Notes under the pieces: model-generated
Told to the model about the DNA's origin: nothing
What the model saw: the letters and a program-made list of their open reading frames with translations, nothing else
Database searches by the model: none
In this document: piece by piece, positions 1-10,180 of the stretch
How positions within the stretch are numbered: position 1 is the first letter of the stretch
Layout of the letters: every line of letters starts with the position of its first letter
Translations under genes and position numbers: made by a program
Assembly: GCF_018687715.1 (NCBI RefSeq)
Contig: NC_056762.1
Location: 18,531,364 to 18,595,363, forward strand
DNA: 64,000 nt
Reading direction: 5' to 3'
Origin: Carya illinoinensis
Taxonomy: Eukaryota > Streptophyta > Magnoliopsida > Fagales > Juglandaceae

Positions 1-170
1 ATTTTTACCGCATCTCCGGTCGGATGGACCGGAACGACAACCGGGCAATGGATTCTTAGGAAAATCGCACCGACCCCATCGCTATCAATCAGATCGCCAG
101 TTGGCATGGGATAGGCAGGGTGCGGCTAGGTCGTAATAGGATTATATTAGTTTTTCGCTGGTAGCATGAT
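1..170 (+). repeat. Partial 5S spacer at left edge (class B)
   Basis: The window opens inside the second T-run of a spacer. The hairpin CCGGTC/GACCGG and the class B deletion junction (CATCGCTATCAATC) are visible, so this is the 3' part of a 297-bp-type unit whose gene lies outside the window. It carries the upstream promoter of gene 1. Confidence 0.95.
143..170 (+). promoter_or_regulatory. Upstream 5S promoter elements (example, gene 1)
   Basis: TATATTA lies at -28 to -22 and GC at -14/-13; the base before the gene is T. Arabidopsis 5S genes are known to use a TATA-like motif near -28, a GC near -12 and a C at -1, so this is a close match with a one- or two-base shift of the GC and a different -1 base. 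Copies I checked all have the same layout. Exceptions are gene 82 (TATA one base closer), 11 genes with C at -1, and 14 genes with A instead of C at -6. Confidence 0.8.
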
Positions 171-290
171 GGGTGCGATCATACCAGCACTAATGCACCG
201 GATCCCATCAGAACTCCGCAGTTAAGCGTGCTTGGGCGAGAGTAGTACTAGGATGGGTGACCTCCTGGGAAGTCCTCGTGTTGCACCCCC
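171..290 (+). rRNA. 5S rRNA: 5S rRNA gene 1
   Basis: This is the reference copy. The RNA is the 5S component of the large ribosomal subunit. The first nine bases pair with the 3' end around GTTGCACCC (helix I), which sets the start at GGGTGCG and the end near position 118-120. The exact 3' end is uncertain by one or two bases because a run of C crosses it. All internal promoter boxes are intact. The gene is followed by a class V spacer; the unit is 308 bp. Confidence 0.98.
220..267 (+). promoter_or_regulatory. Internal control region of 5S gene (example, gene 1)
   Basis: By analogy with characterised plant 5S genes, box A is at gene positions 50-64, the intermediate element at 67-72 and box C at 80-97. 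These bind TFIIIA and recruit TFIIIC and polymerase III. The region is intact in most copies; exceptions are noted gene by gene (T52C, T53C, T59C, C61G, C67A, T88C, G97A). Confidence 0.85.
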
Positions 291-292
291 CG

Positions 293-303
293 TTTTTATT
301 TTT
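293..303 (+). terminator. Pol III terminator, T5-A-T5 form (example)
   Basis: Two runs of five T separated by one A follow the gene's C-run. Four or more T on the non-template strand is the standard polymerase III stop. Classes A, B, D, L and V share this form; class F has six T in the first run. Confidence 0.85.
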
Positions 304-312
304 ACCGCATCT

Positions 313-329
313 CCGGTCGGATGGACCGG
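313..329 (+). other. Spacer inverted repeat CCGGTC-N5-GACCGG (example)
   Basis: A perfect 6-bp palindromic stem with a 5-base loop (GGATG) sits just after the terminator. It contains two CCGG (MspI/HpaII) sites. It is present in classes A, B, D, F, L and V. Class C has one arm changed to CTGGTC, and class Cr changes the other arm to match. Its function is unknown; it lies beyond the expected transcript end. Confidence 0.75.
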
Positions 330-478
330 AACGAGTACCGGGCAATGGATTCTTAGGAAAATCGCACCGACCCCATCGCGTAGCAATGGGTATCGATCAG
401 ATCGCCGGTTGGCATGGGATAGGCATGGTGCGGCTAGGTCGTAATAGGATTATATTAGTTTTTCGCTGGTAGCATGAT

Positions 479-598
479 GGGTGCGATCATACCAGCACTA
501 ATGCACCGGATCCCATCAGAACTCCGCAGTTAAGCGTGCTTGGGCGAGAGTAGTACTAGGATGGGTGACCTCCTGGGAAGTCCTCGTGTTGCACCCCT
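479..598 (+). rRNA. 5S rRNA: 5S rRNA gene 2
   Basis: Consensus body with T at position 120. Class L spacer, 308-bp unit. Confidence 0.97.
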
Positions 599-687
599 CC
601 TTTTTATTTTTACCGCATCTCCGGTCGGATGGACCGGAACGACAACCGGGCAATGGATTCTTAGGAAAATCGCACCGACCCCATCGC

Positions 688-698
688 GTAGCAATGGG
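688..698 (+). other. 11-bp segment absent from class B spacers (example)
   Basis: GTAGCAATGGG is present here (unit 2) and missing in class B units, for example at the junction 995/996. The segment resembles the GTAGCATGATGGG sequence at the next gene's own start. Confidence 0.85.
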
Positions 699-786
699 TA
701 TCGATCAGATCGCCGGTTGGCATGGGATAGGCATGGTGCGGCTAGGTCGTAATAGGATTATATTAGTTTTTCGCTGGTAGCATGAT

Positions 787-906
787 GGGTGCGATCCTAC
801 CAGCACTAATGCACCGGATCCCATCAGAACTCCGCAGTTAAGCGTGCTTGGGCGAGAGTAGTACTAGGATGGGTGACCTCCTGGGAAGTCCTCGTGTTGC
901 ACCCCC
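787..906 (+). rRNA. 5S rRNA: 5S rRNA gene 3 (A11C)
   Basis: A11C, expected to fall in loop A. Class B spacer with private ATTCGTAGG, 297 bp. Confidence 0.97.
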
Positions 907-1083
907 CCTTTTTATTTTTACCGCATCTCCGGTCGGATGGACCGGAACGACAACCGGGCAATGGATTCGTAGGAAAATCGCACCGACCCCATCGCTATCA
1001 ATCAGATCGCCAGTTGGCATGGGATAGGCAGGGTGCGGCTAGGTCGTAATAGGATTATATTAGTTTTTCGCTGGTAGCATGAT

Positions 1084-1203
1084 GGGTGCGATCATACCAG
1101 CACTAATGCACCGGATCCCATCAGAACTCCGTAGTTAAGCGTGCTTGGGCGAGAGTAGTACTAGGATGGGTGACCTCCTGGGAAGTCCTCGTGTTGCACC
1201 CCC
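1084..1203 (+). rRNA. 5S rRNA: 5S rRNA gene 4 (C49T)
   Basis: C49T next to box A. Class C spacer, 308 bp. Confidence 0.97.
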
Positions 1204-1205
1204 CC

Positions 1206-1216
1206 TTTTAATTTTT
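1206..1216 (+). terminator. Pol III terminator, T4-AA-T5 form (example)
   Basis: Class C and B2 spacers carry TTTTAATTTTT instead of the T5-A-T5 form, a T-to-A change that shortens the first run to four T. The second run of five is kept as a backup stop. Confidence 0.8.
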
Positions 1217-1391
1217 ACCGCATCTCTGGTCGGATGGACCGGAACGAGAACCAGGGAATGGATTTTTAGGAAAATCGCACCGACCCCATCGCGTAGCAAT
1301 GGGTATCGGTCAGATCGCCGGTTGGCATGAGATAGGCAGGGTGCGGCTAGGTCGTAATAGGATTATATTAGTTTTTCGCTGGTAGCATGAT

Positions 1392-1511
1392 GGGTGCGAT
1401 CATACCAGCACTAATGCACCGGATCCCATCAGAACTCCGCAGTTAAGCGTGCTTGGGCGAGAGTAGTACTAGGATGGGTGACCTCCTGGGAAGTCCTCGT
1501 GTTGCACCCCC
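1392..1511 (+). rRNA. 5S rRNA: 5S rRNA gene 5
   Basis: Consensus body. Class Cm spacer, 308 bp. Confidence 0.97.
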
Positions 1512-1699
1512 CCTTTTAATTTTTACCGCATCTCTGGTCGGATGGACCGGAATGAGAACCAGGGAATGGATTTTTAGGAAAATCGCACCGACCCCATCGC
1601 GTAGCAATGGGTATCGGTCAGATCGCCGGTTGGCATGAGATAGGCAGGGTGCGGCTAGGTCGTAATAGGATTATATTAGTTTTTCGCTGGTAGCATGAT

Positions 1700-1819
1700 G
1701 GGTGCGATCATACCAGCACTAATGCACCGGATCCCATCAGAACTCCGCAGTTAAGCGTGCTTGGGCGAGAGTAGTACTAGGATGGGTGACCTCCTGGGAA
1801 GTCCTCGTGTTGCACCCCC
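1700..1819 (+). rRNA. 5S rRNA: 5S rRNA gene 6
   Basis: Consensus body. Class D spacer with private GGAATGACAA, 297 bp; the deletion scar GGCATGG is at 1940-1946. Confidence 0.97.
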
Positions 1820-1996
1820 CCTTTTTATTTTTACCGCATCTCCGGTCGGATGGACCGGAATGACAACCGGGCAATGGATTCTTAGGAAAATCGCACCGAC
1901 CCCATCGCGTAGCAATGGGTATCGATCAGATCGCCGGTTGGCATGGTGCGGCTAGGTCGTAATAGGATTATATTAGTTTTTCGCTGGTAGCATGAT

Positions 1997-2116
1997 GGGT
2001 GCGATCATACCGGCACTAATGCACCGGATCCCATCAGAACTCCGCAGTTAAGCGTGCTTGGGCGAGAGTAGTACTAGGATGGGTGACCTCCTGGGAAGTC
2101 CTCGTGTTGCACCCCT
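1997..2116 (+). rRNA. 5S rRNA: 5S rRNA gene 7 (A16G)
   Basis: A16G (helix II, would leave a G-U pair) and T at 120. Class L, 308 bp. Confidence 0.97.
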
Positions 2117-2304
2117 CCTTTTTATTTTTACCGCATCTCCGGTCGGATGGACCGGAACGACAACCGGGCAATGGATTCTTAGGAAAATCGCACCGACCCC
2201 ATCGCGTAGCAATGGGTATCGATCAGATCGCCGGTTGGCATGGGATAGGCATGGTGCGGCTAGGTCGTAATAGGATTATATTAGTTTTTCGCTGGTAGCA
2301 TGAT

Positions 2305-2424
2305 GGGTGCGATCCTACCAGCACTAATGCACCGGATCCCATCAGAACTCCGCAGTTAAGCGTGCTTGGGCGAGAGTAGTACTAGGATGGGTGACCTCCT
2401 GGGAAGTCCTCGTGTTGCACCCCC
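2305..2424 (+). rRNA. 5S rRNA: 5S rRNA gene 8 (A11C)
   Basis: A11C. Class B, 297 bp. Confidence 0.97.
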
Positions 2425-2601
2425 CCTTTTTATTTTTACCGCATCTCCGGTCGGATGGACCGGAACGACAACCGGGCAATGGATTCTTAGGAAAATCGCA
2501 CCGACCCCATCGCTATCAATCAGATCGCCAGTTGGCATGGGATAGGCAGGGTGCGGCTAGGTCGTAATAGGATTATATTAGTTTTTCGCTGGTAGCATGA
2601 T

Positions 2602-2721
2602 GGGTGCGATCATACCAGCACTAATGCACCGGATCCCATCAGAACTCCGCAGTTAAGCGTGCTTGGGCGAGAGTAGTACTAGGATGGGTGACCTCCTGGG
2701 AAGTCCTCGTGTTGCACCCCC
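2602..2721 (+). rRNA. 5S rRNA: 5S rRNA gene 9
   Basis: Consensus body. Class B2 (B deletion with C-type terminator), 297 bp. Confidence 0.97.
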
Positions 2722-2898
2722 CCTTTTAATTTTTACCGCATCTCCGGTCGGATGGACCGGAACGACAACCGGGCAATGGATTCTTAGGAAAATCGCACCG
2801 ACCCCATCGCTATCAATCAGATCGCCAGTTGGCATGGGATAGGCAGGGTGCGGCTAGGTCGTAATAGGATTATATTAGTTTTTCGCTGGTAGCATGAT

Positions 2899-3018
2899 GG
2901 GTGCGATCATACCAGCACTAATGCACCGGATCCCATCAGAACTCCGCAGTTAAGCGTGCTTGGGCGAGAGTAGTACTAGGATGGGTGACCTCCTGGGAAG
3001 TCCTCGTGTTGCACCCCC
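2899..3018 (+). rRNA. 5S rRNA: 5S rRNA gene 10
   Basis: Consensus body. Class F, 308 bp. Confidence 0.97.
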
Positions 3019-3206
3019 CTTTTTTATTTTTACCGCATCTCCGGTCGGATGGACCGGAACGAGTACCGGGCAATGGATTCTTAGGAAAATCGCACCGACC
3101 CCATCGCGTAGCAATGGGTATCGATCAGATCGCCGGTTGGCATGGGATAGGCAGGGTGCGGCTAGGTCGTAATAGGATTATATTAGTTTTTCGCTGGTAG
3201 CATGAT

Positions 3207-3326
3207 GGGTGCGATCATACCAGCACTAATGCACCGGATCCCATCAGAACTCCGCAGTTAAGCGTGCTTGGGCGAGAGTAGTACTAGGATGGGTGACCTC
3301 CTGGGAAGTCCTCGTGTTGCACCCCC
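3207..3326 (+). rRNA. 5S rRNA: 5S rRNA gene 11
   Basis: Consensus body. Class B, 297 bp. Confidence 0.97.
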
Positions 3327-3503
3327 CCTTTTTATTTTTACCGCATCTCCGGTCGGATGGACCGGAACGACAACCGGGCAATGGATTCTTAGGAAAATCG
3401 CACCGACCCCATCGCTATCAATCAGATCGCCAGTTGGCATGGGATAGGCAGGGTGCGGCTAGGTCGTAATAGGATTATATTAGTTTTTCGCTGGTAGCAT
3501 GAT

Positions 3504-3623
3504 GGGTGCGATCATACCAGCACTAATGCACCGGATCCCATCAGAACTCCGTAGTTAAGCGTGCTTGGGCGAGAGTAGTACTAGGATGGGTGACCTCCTG
3601 GGAAGTCCTCGTGTTGCACCCCC
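3504..3623 (+). rRNA. 5S rRNA: 5S rRNA gene 12 (C49T)
   Basis: C49T. Class C, 308 bp. Confidence 0.97.
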
Positions 3624-3811
3624 CCTTTTAATTTTTACCGCATCTCTGGTCGGATGGACCGGAACGAGAACCAGGGAATGGATTTTTAGGAAAATCGCAC
3701 CGACCCCATCGCGTAGCAATGGGTATCGGTCAGATCGCCGGTTGGCATGAGATAGGCAGGGTGCGGCTAGGTCGTAATAGGATTATATTAGTTTTTCGCT
3801 GGTAGCATGAT

Positions 3812-3931
3812 GGGTGCGATCATACCAGCACTAATGCACCGGATCCCATCAGAACTCCGCAGTTAAGCGTGCTTGGGCGAGAGTAGTACTAGGATGGGTG
3901 ACCTCCTGGGAAGTCCTCGTGTTGCACCCCC
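3812..3931 (+). rRNA. 5S rRNA: 5S rRNA gene 13
   Basis: Consensus body. Class D, 297 bp. Confidence 0.97.
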
Positions 3932-4108
3932 CCTTTTTATTTTTACCGCATCTCCGGTCGGATGGACCGGAACGACAACCGGGCAATGGATTCTTAGGAA
4001 AATCGCACCGACCCCATCGCGTAGCAATGGGTATCGATCAGATCGCCGGTTGGCATGGTGCGGCTAGGTCGTAATAGGATTATATTAGTTTTTCGCTGGT
4101 AGCATGAT

Positions 4109-4228
4109 GGGTGCGATCATACCGGCACTAATGCACCGGATCCCATCAGAACTCCGCAGTTAAGCGTGCTTGGGCGAGAGTAGTACTAGGATGGGTGACC
4201 TCCTGGGAAGTCCTCGTGTTGCACCCCT
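4109..4228 (+). rRNA. 5S rRNA: 5S rRNA gene 14 (A16G)
   Basis: A16G and T at 120. Class L, 308 bp. Confidence 0.97.
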
Positions 4229-4416
4229 CCTTTTTATTTTTACCGCATCTCCGGTCGGATGGACCGGAACGACAACCGGGCAATGGATTCTTAGGAAAAT
4301 CGCACCGACCCCATCGCGTAGCAATGGGTATCGATCAGATCGCCGGTTGGCATGGGATAGGCATGGTGCGGCTAGGTCGTAATAGGATTATATTAGTTTT
4401 TCGCTGGTAGCATGAT

Positions 4417-4536
4417 GGGTGCGATCCTACCAGCACTAATGCACCGGATCCCATCAGAACTCCGCAGTTAAGCGTGCTTGGGCGAGAGTAGTACTAGGAT
4501 GGGTGACCTCCTGGGAAGTCCTCGTGTTGCACCCCC
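4417..4536 (+). rRNA. 5S rRNA: 5S rRNA gene 15 (A11C)
   Basis: A11C. Class B, 297 bp. Confidence 0.97.
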
Positions 4537-4713
4537 CCTTTTTATTTTTACCGCATCTCCGGTCGGATGGACCGGAACGACAACCGGGCAATGGATTCTT
4601 AGGAAAATCGCACCGACCCCATCGCTATCAATCAGATCGCCAGTTGGCATGGGATAGGCAGGGTGCGGCTAGGTCGTAATAGGATTATATTAGTTTTTCG
4701 CTGGTAGCATGAT

Positions 4714-4833
4714 GGGTGCGATCATACCAGCACTAATGCACCGGATCCCATCAGAACTCCGCAGTTAAGCGTGCTTGGGCGAGAGTAGTACTAGGATGGG
4801 TGACCTCCTGGGAAGTCCTCGTGTTGCACCCCC
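4714..4833 (+). rRNA. 5S rRNA: 5S rRNA gene 16
   Basis: Consensus body. Class B2, 297 bp. Confidence 0.97.
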
Positions 4834-5010
4834 CCTTTTAATTTTTACCGCATCTCCGGTCGGATGGACCGGAACGACAACCGGGCAATGGATTCTTAGG
4901 AAAATCGCACCGACCCCATCGCTATCAATCAGATCGCCAGTTGGCATGGGATAGGCAGGGTGCGGCTAGGTCGTAATAGGATTATATTAGTTTTTCGCTG
5001 GTAGCATGAT

Positions 5011-5130
5011 GGGTGCGATCATACCAGCACTAATGCACCGGATCCCATCAGAACTCCGCAGTTAAGCGTGCTTGGGCGAGAGTAGTACTAGGATGGGTGA
5101 CCTCCTGGGAAGTCCTCGTGTTGCACCCCC
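5011..5130 (+). rRNA. 5S rRNA: 5S rRNA gene 17
   Basis: Consensus body. Class F, 308 bp. Confidence 0.97.
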
Positions 5131-5318
5131 CTTTTTTATTTTTACCGCATCTCCGGTCGGATGGACCGGAACGAGTACCGGGCAATGGATTCTTAGGAAA
5201 ATCGCACCGACCCCATCGCGTAGCAATGGGTATCGATCAGATCGCCGGTTGGCATGGGATAGGCAGGGTGCGGCTAGGTCGTAATAGGATTATATTAGTT
5301 TTTCGCTGGTAGCATGAT

Positions 5319-5438
5319 GGGTGCGATCATACCAGCACTAATGCACCGGATCCCATCAGAACTCCGCAGTTAAGCGTGCTTGGGCGAGAGTAGTACTAGG
5401 ATGGGTGACCTCCTGGGAAGTCCTCGTGTTGCACCCCC
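5319..5438 (+). rRNA. 5S rRNA: 5S rRNA gene 18
   Basis: Consensus body. Class B, 297 bp. Confidence 0.97.
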
Positions 5439-5615
5439 CCTTTTTATTTTTACCGCATCTCCGGTCGGATGGACCGGAACGACAACCGGGCAATGGATTC
5501 TTAGGAAAATCGCACCGACCCCATCGCTATCAATCAGATCGCCAGTTGGCATGGGATAGGCAGGGTGCGGCTAGGTCGTAATAGGATTATATTAGTTTTT
5601 CGCTGGTAGCATGAT

Positions 5616-5735
5616 GGGTGCGATCATACCAGCACTAATGCACCGGATCCCATCAGAACTCCGTAGTTAAGCGTGCTTGGGCGAGAGTAGTACTAGGATG
5701 GGTGACCTCCTGGGAAGTCCTCGTGTTGCACCCCC
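5616..5735 (+). rRNA. 5S rRNA: 5S rRNA gene 19 (C49T)
   Basis: C49T. The spacer is C-type at its 5' side and A/F-type at its 3' side (TATCGATCAG, GGCATGGGAT): a recombinant, 308 bp. Confidence 0.97.
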
Positions 5736-5923
5736 CCTTTTAATTTTTACCGCATCTCTGGTCGGATGGACCGGAACGAGAACCAGGGAATGGATTTTTA
5801 GGAAAATCGCACCGACCCCATCGCGTAGCAATGGGTATCGATCAGATCGCCGGTTGGCATGGGATAGGCAGGGTGCGGCTAGGTCGTAATAGGATTATAT
5901 TAGTTTTTCGCTGGTAGCATGAT

Positions 5924-6043
5924 GGGTGCGATCATACCAGCACTAATGCACCGGATCCCATCAGAACTCCGTAGTTAAGCGTGCTTGGGCGAGAGTAGTA
6001 CTAGGATGGGTGACCTCCTGGGAAGTCCTCGTGTTGCACCCCC
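5924..6043 (+). rRNA. 5S rRNA: 5S rRNA gene 20 (C49T)
   Basis: C49T, unusually followed by class F, 308 bp. Confidence 0.97.
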
Positions 6044-6231
6044 CTTTTTTATTTTTACCGCATCTCCGGTCGGATGGACCGGAACGAGTACCGGGCAATG
6101 GATTCTTAGGAAAATCGCACCGACCCCATCGCGTAGCAATGGGTATCGATCAGATCGCCGGTTGGCATGGGATAGGCAGGGTGCGGCTAGGTCGTAATAG
6201 GATTATATTAGTTTTTCGCTGGTAGCATGAT

Positions 6232-6351
6232 GGGTGCGATCATACCAGCACTAATGCACCGGATCCCATCAGAACTCCGCAGTTAAGCGTGCTTGGGCGA
6301 GAGTAGTACTAGGATGGGCGACCTCCTGGGAAGTCCTCGTGTTGCACCCCC
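6232..6351 (+). rRNA. 5S rRNA: 5S rRNA gene 21 (T88C)
   Basis: T88C inside box C, seen only here. Class A, 308 bp. Confidence 0.97.
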
Positions 6352-6539
6352 CCTTTTTATTTTTACCGCATCTCCGGTCGGATGGACCGGAACGACAACC
6401 GGGCAATGGATTCTTAGGAAAATCGCACCGACCCCATCGCGTAGCAATGGGTATCGATCAGATCGCCGGTTGGCATGGGATAGGCATGGTGCGGCTAGGT
6501 CGTAATAGGATTATATTAGTTTTTCGCTGGTAGCATGAT

Positions 6540-6659
6540 GGGTGCGATCATACCAGCACTAATGCACCGGATCCCATCAGAACTCCGCAGTTAAGCGTGC
6601 TTGGGCGAGAGTAGTACTAGGATGGGTGACCTCCTGGGAAGTCCTCGTGTTGCACCCCC
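6540..6659 (+). rRNA. 5S rRNA: 5S rRNA gene 22
   Basis: Consensus body. Class A with TTCTTAAG variant, 308 bp. Confidence 0.97.
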
Positions 6660-6847
6660 CCTTTTTATTTTTACCGCATCTCCGGTCGGATGGACCGGAA
6701 CGACAACCGGGCAATGGATTCTTAAGAAAATCGCACCGACCCCATCGCGTAGCAATGGGTATCGATCAGATCGCCGGTTGGCATGGGATAGGCATGGTGC
6801 GGCTAGGTCGTAATAGGATTATATTAGTTTTTCGCTGGTAGCATGAT

Positions 6848-6967
6848 GGGTGCGATCATACCAGCACTAATGCACCGGATCCCATCAGAACTCCGCAGTT
6901 AAGCGTGCTTGGGCGAGAGTAGTACTAGGATGGGTGACCTCCTGGGAAGTCCTCGTGTTGCACCCCC
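6848..6967 (+). rRNA. 5S rRNA: 5S rRNA gene 23
   Basis: Consensus body. Class B, 297 bp. Confidence 0.97.
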
Positions 6968-7144
6968 CCTTTTTATTTTTACCGCATCTCCGGTCGGATG
7001 GACCGGAACGACAACCGGGCAATGGATTCTTAGGAAAATCGCACCGACCCCATCGCTATCAATCAGATCGCCAGTTGGCATGGGATAGGCAGGGTGCGGC
7101 TAGGTCGTAATAGGATTATATTAGTTTTTCGCTGGTAGCATGAT

Positions 7145-7264
7145 GGGTGCGATCATACCAGCACTAATGCACCGGATCCCATCAGAACTCCGCAGTTAAG
7201 CGTGCTTGGGCGAGAGTAGTACTAGGATGGGTGACCTCCTGGGAAGTCCTCGTGTTGCACCCCC
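7145..7264 (+). rRNA. 5S rRNA: 5S rRNA gene 24
   Basis: Consensus body. Class V, 308 bp. Matches gene 1 in the large duplication. Confidence 0.97.
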
Positions 7265-7452
7265 CGTTTTTATTTTTACCGCATCTCCGGTCGGATGGAC
7301 CGGAACGAGTACCGGGCAATGGATTCTTAGGAAAATCGCACCGACCCCATCGCGTAGCAATGGGTATCGATCAGATCGCCGGTTGGCATGGGATAGGCAT
7401 GGTGCGGCTAGGTCGTAATAGGATTATATTAGTTTTTCGCTGGTAGCATGAT

Positions 7453-7572
7453 GGGTGCGATCATACCAGCACTAATGCACCGGATCCCATCAGAACTCCG
7501 CAGTTAAGCGTGCTTGGGCGAGAGTAGTACTAGGATGGGTGACCTCCTGGGAAGTCCTCGTGTTGCACCCCT
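7453..7572 (+). rRNA. 5S rRNA: 5S rRNA gene 25
   Basis: Consensus body, T at 120. Class L, 308 bp. Confidence 0.97.
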
Positions 7573-7760
7573 CCTTTTTATTTTTACCGCATCTCCGGTC
7601 GGATGGACCGGAACGACAACCGGGCAATGGATTCTTAGGAAAATCGCACCGACCCCATCGCGTAGCAATGGGTATCGATCAGATCGCCGGTTGGCATGGG
7701 ATAGGCATGGTGCGGCTAGGTCGTAATAGGATTATATTAGTTTTTCGCTGGTAGCATGAT

Positions 7761-7880
7761 GGGTGCGATCCTACCAGCACTAATGCACCGGATCCCATCA
7801 GAACTCCGCAGTTAAGCGTGCTTGGGCGAGAGTAGTACTAGGATGGGTGACCTCCTGGGAAGTCCTCGTGTTGCACCCCC
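7761..7880 (+). rRNA. 5S rRNA: 5S rRNA gene 26 (A11C)
   Basis: A11C. Class B with ATTCGTAGG as in unit 3, 297 bp. Confidence 0.97.
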
Positions 7881-8057
7881 CCTTTTTATTTTTACCGCAT
7901 CTCCGGTCGGATGGACCGGAACGACAACCGGGCAATGGATTCGTAGGAAAATCGCACCGACCCCATCGCTATCAATCAGATCGCCAGTTGGCATGGGATA
8001 GGCAGGGTGCGGCTAGGTCGTAATAGGATTATATTAGTTTTTCGCTGGTAGCATGAT

Positions 8058-8177
8058 GGGTGCGATCATACCAGCACTAATGCACCGGATCCCATCAGAA
8101 CTCCGTAGTTAAGCGTGCTTGGGCGAGAGTAGTACTAGGATGGGTGACCTCCTGGGAAGTCCTCGTGTTGCACCCCC
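8058..8177 (+). rRNA. 5S rRNA: 5S rRNA gene 27 (C49T)
   Basis: C49T. Class C, 308 bp. Confidence 0.97.
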
Positions 8178-8365
8178 CCTTTTAATTTTTACCGCATCTC
8201 TGGTCGGATGGACCGGAACGAGAACCAGGGAATGGATTTTTAGGAAAATCGCACCGACCCCATCGCGTAGCAATGGGTATCGGTCAGATCGCCGGTTGGC
8301 ATGAGATAGGCAGGGTGCGGCTAGGTCGTAATAGGATTATATTAGTTTTTCGCTGGTAGCATGAT

Positions 8366-8485
8366 GGGTGCGATCATACCAGCACTAATGCACCGGATCC
8401 CATCAGAACTCCGCAGTTAAGCGTGCTTGGGCGAGAGTAGTACTAGGATGGGTGACCTCCTGGGAAGTCCTCGTGTTGCACCCCC
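8366..8485 (+). rRNA. 5S rRNA: 5S rRNA gene 28
   Basis: Consensus body. Class Cm, 308 bp. Confidence 0.97.
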
Positions 8486-8673
8486 CCTTTTAATTTTTAC
8501 CGCATCTCTGGTCGGATGGACCGGAATGAGAACCAGGGAATGGATTTTTAGGAAAATCGCACCGACCCCATCGCGTAGCAATGGGTATCGGTCAGATCGC
8601 CGGTTGGCATGAGATAGGCAGGGTGCGGCTAGGTCGTAATAGGATTATATTAGTTTTTCGCTGGTAGCATGAT

Positions 8674-8793
8674 GGGTGCGATCATACCAGCACTAATGCA
8701 CCGGATCCCATCAGAACTCCGCAGTTAAGCGTGCTTGGGCGAGAGTAGTACTAGGATGGGTGACCTCCTGGGAAGTCCTCGTGTTGCACCCCC
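8674..8793 (+). rRNA. 5S rRNA: 5S rRNA gene 29
   Basis: Consensus body. The class A spacer ends in CTGGAAGCATG and leads into an A11C gene, as L spacers do, so its 3' end is L-like. 308 bp. Confidence 0.97.
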
Positions 8794-8981
8794 CCTTTTT
8801 ATTTTTACCGCATCTCCGGTCGGATGGACCGGAACGACAACCGGGCAATGGATTCTTAGGAAAATCGCACCGACCCCATCGCGTAGCAATGGGTATCGAT
8901 CAGATCGCCGGTTGGCATGGGATAGGCATGGTGCGGCTAGGTCGTAATAGGATTATATTAGTTTTTCGCTGGAAGCATGAT

Positions 8982-9101
8982 GGGTGCGATCCTACCAGCA
9001 CTAATGCACCGGATCCCATCAGAACTCCGCAGTTAAGCGTGCTTGGGCGAGAGTAGTACTAGGATGGGTGACCTCCTGGGAAGTCCTCGTGTTGCACCCC
9101 C
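8982..9101 (+). rRNA. 5S rRNA: 5S rRNA gene 30 (A11C)
   Basis: A11C. Class D, 297 bp; the only A11C gene with a D spacer. Confidence 0.97.
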
Positions 9102-9278
9102 CCTTTTTATTTTTACCGCATCTCCGGTCGGATGGACCGGAACGACAACCGGGCAATGGATTCTTAGGAAAATCGCACCGACCCCATCGCGTAGCAATGG
9201 GTATCGATCAGATCGCCGGTTGGCATGGTGCGGCTAGGTCGTAATAGGATTATATTAGTTTTTCGCTGGTAGCATGAT

Positions 9279-9398
9279 GGGTGCGATCATACCGGCACTA
9301 ATGCACCGGATCCCATCAGAACTCCGCAGTTAAGCGTGCTTGGGCGAGAGTAGTACTAGGATGGGTGACCTCCTGGGAAGTCCTCGTGTTGCACCCCT
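9279..9398 (+). rRNA. 5S rRNA: 5S rRNA gene 31 (A16G)
   Basis: A16G and T at 120. Class L ending CTGGAAGCATG like unit 29, 308 bp. Confidence 0.97.
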
Positions 9399-9586
9399 CC
9401 TTTTTATTTTTACCGCATCTCCGGTCGGATGGACCGGAACGACAACCGGGCAATGGATTCTTAGGAAAATCGCACCGACCCCATCGCGTAGCAATGGGTA
9501 TCGATCAGATCGCCGGTTGGCATGGGATAGGCATGGTGCGGCTAGGTCGTAATAGGATTATATTAGTTTTTCGCTGGAAGCATGAT

Positions 9587-9706
9587 GGGTGCGATCCTAC
9601 CAGCACTAATGCACCGGATCCCATCAGAACTCCGCAGTTAAGCGTGCTTGGGCGAGAGTAGTACTAGGATGGGTGACCTCCTGGGAAGTCCTCGTGTTGC
9701 ACCCCC
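9587..9706 (+). rRNA. 5S rRNA: 5S rRNA gene 32 (A11C)
   Basis: A11C. Class B, 297 bp. Confidence 0.97.
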
Positions 9707-9883
9707 CCTTTTTATTTTTACCGCATCTCCGGTCGGATGGACCGGAACGACAACCGGGCAATGGATTCTTAGGAAAATCGCACCGACCCCATCGCTATCA
9801 ATCAGATCGCCAGTTGGCATGGGATAGGCAGGGTGCGGCTAGGTCGTAATAGGATTATATTAGTTTTTCGCTGGTAGCATGAT

Positions 9884-10003
9884 GGGTGCGATCATACCAG
9901 CACTAATGCACCGGATCCCATCAGAACTCCGCAGTTAAGCGTGCTTGGGCGAGAGTAGTACTAGGATGGGTGACCTCCTGGGAAGTCCTCGTGTTGCACC
10001 CCC
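9884..10003 (+). rRNA. 5S rRNA: 5S rRNA gene 33
   Basis: Consensus body. Class B2, 297 bp. Confidence 0.97.
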
Positions 10004-10180
10004 CCTTTTAATTTTTACCGCATCTCCGGTCGGATGGACCGGAACGACAACCGGGCAATGGATTCTTAGGAAAATCGCACCGACCCCATCGCTATCAATC
10101 AGATCGCCAGTTGGCATGGGATAGGCAGGGTGCGGCTAGGTCGTAATAGGATTATATTAGTTTTTCGCTGGTAGCATGAT

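Larger units (their letters stand above)
1997..5615 (+). repeat. Higher-order block of 2,112 bp, 1.7 copies
   Basis: Units follow the order L-B-B2-F-B-C-D (genes 7-13) and then L-B-B2-F-B (genes 14-18). Gene variants repeat in register: A16G, A11C, then C49T. Confidence 0.9.
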
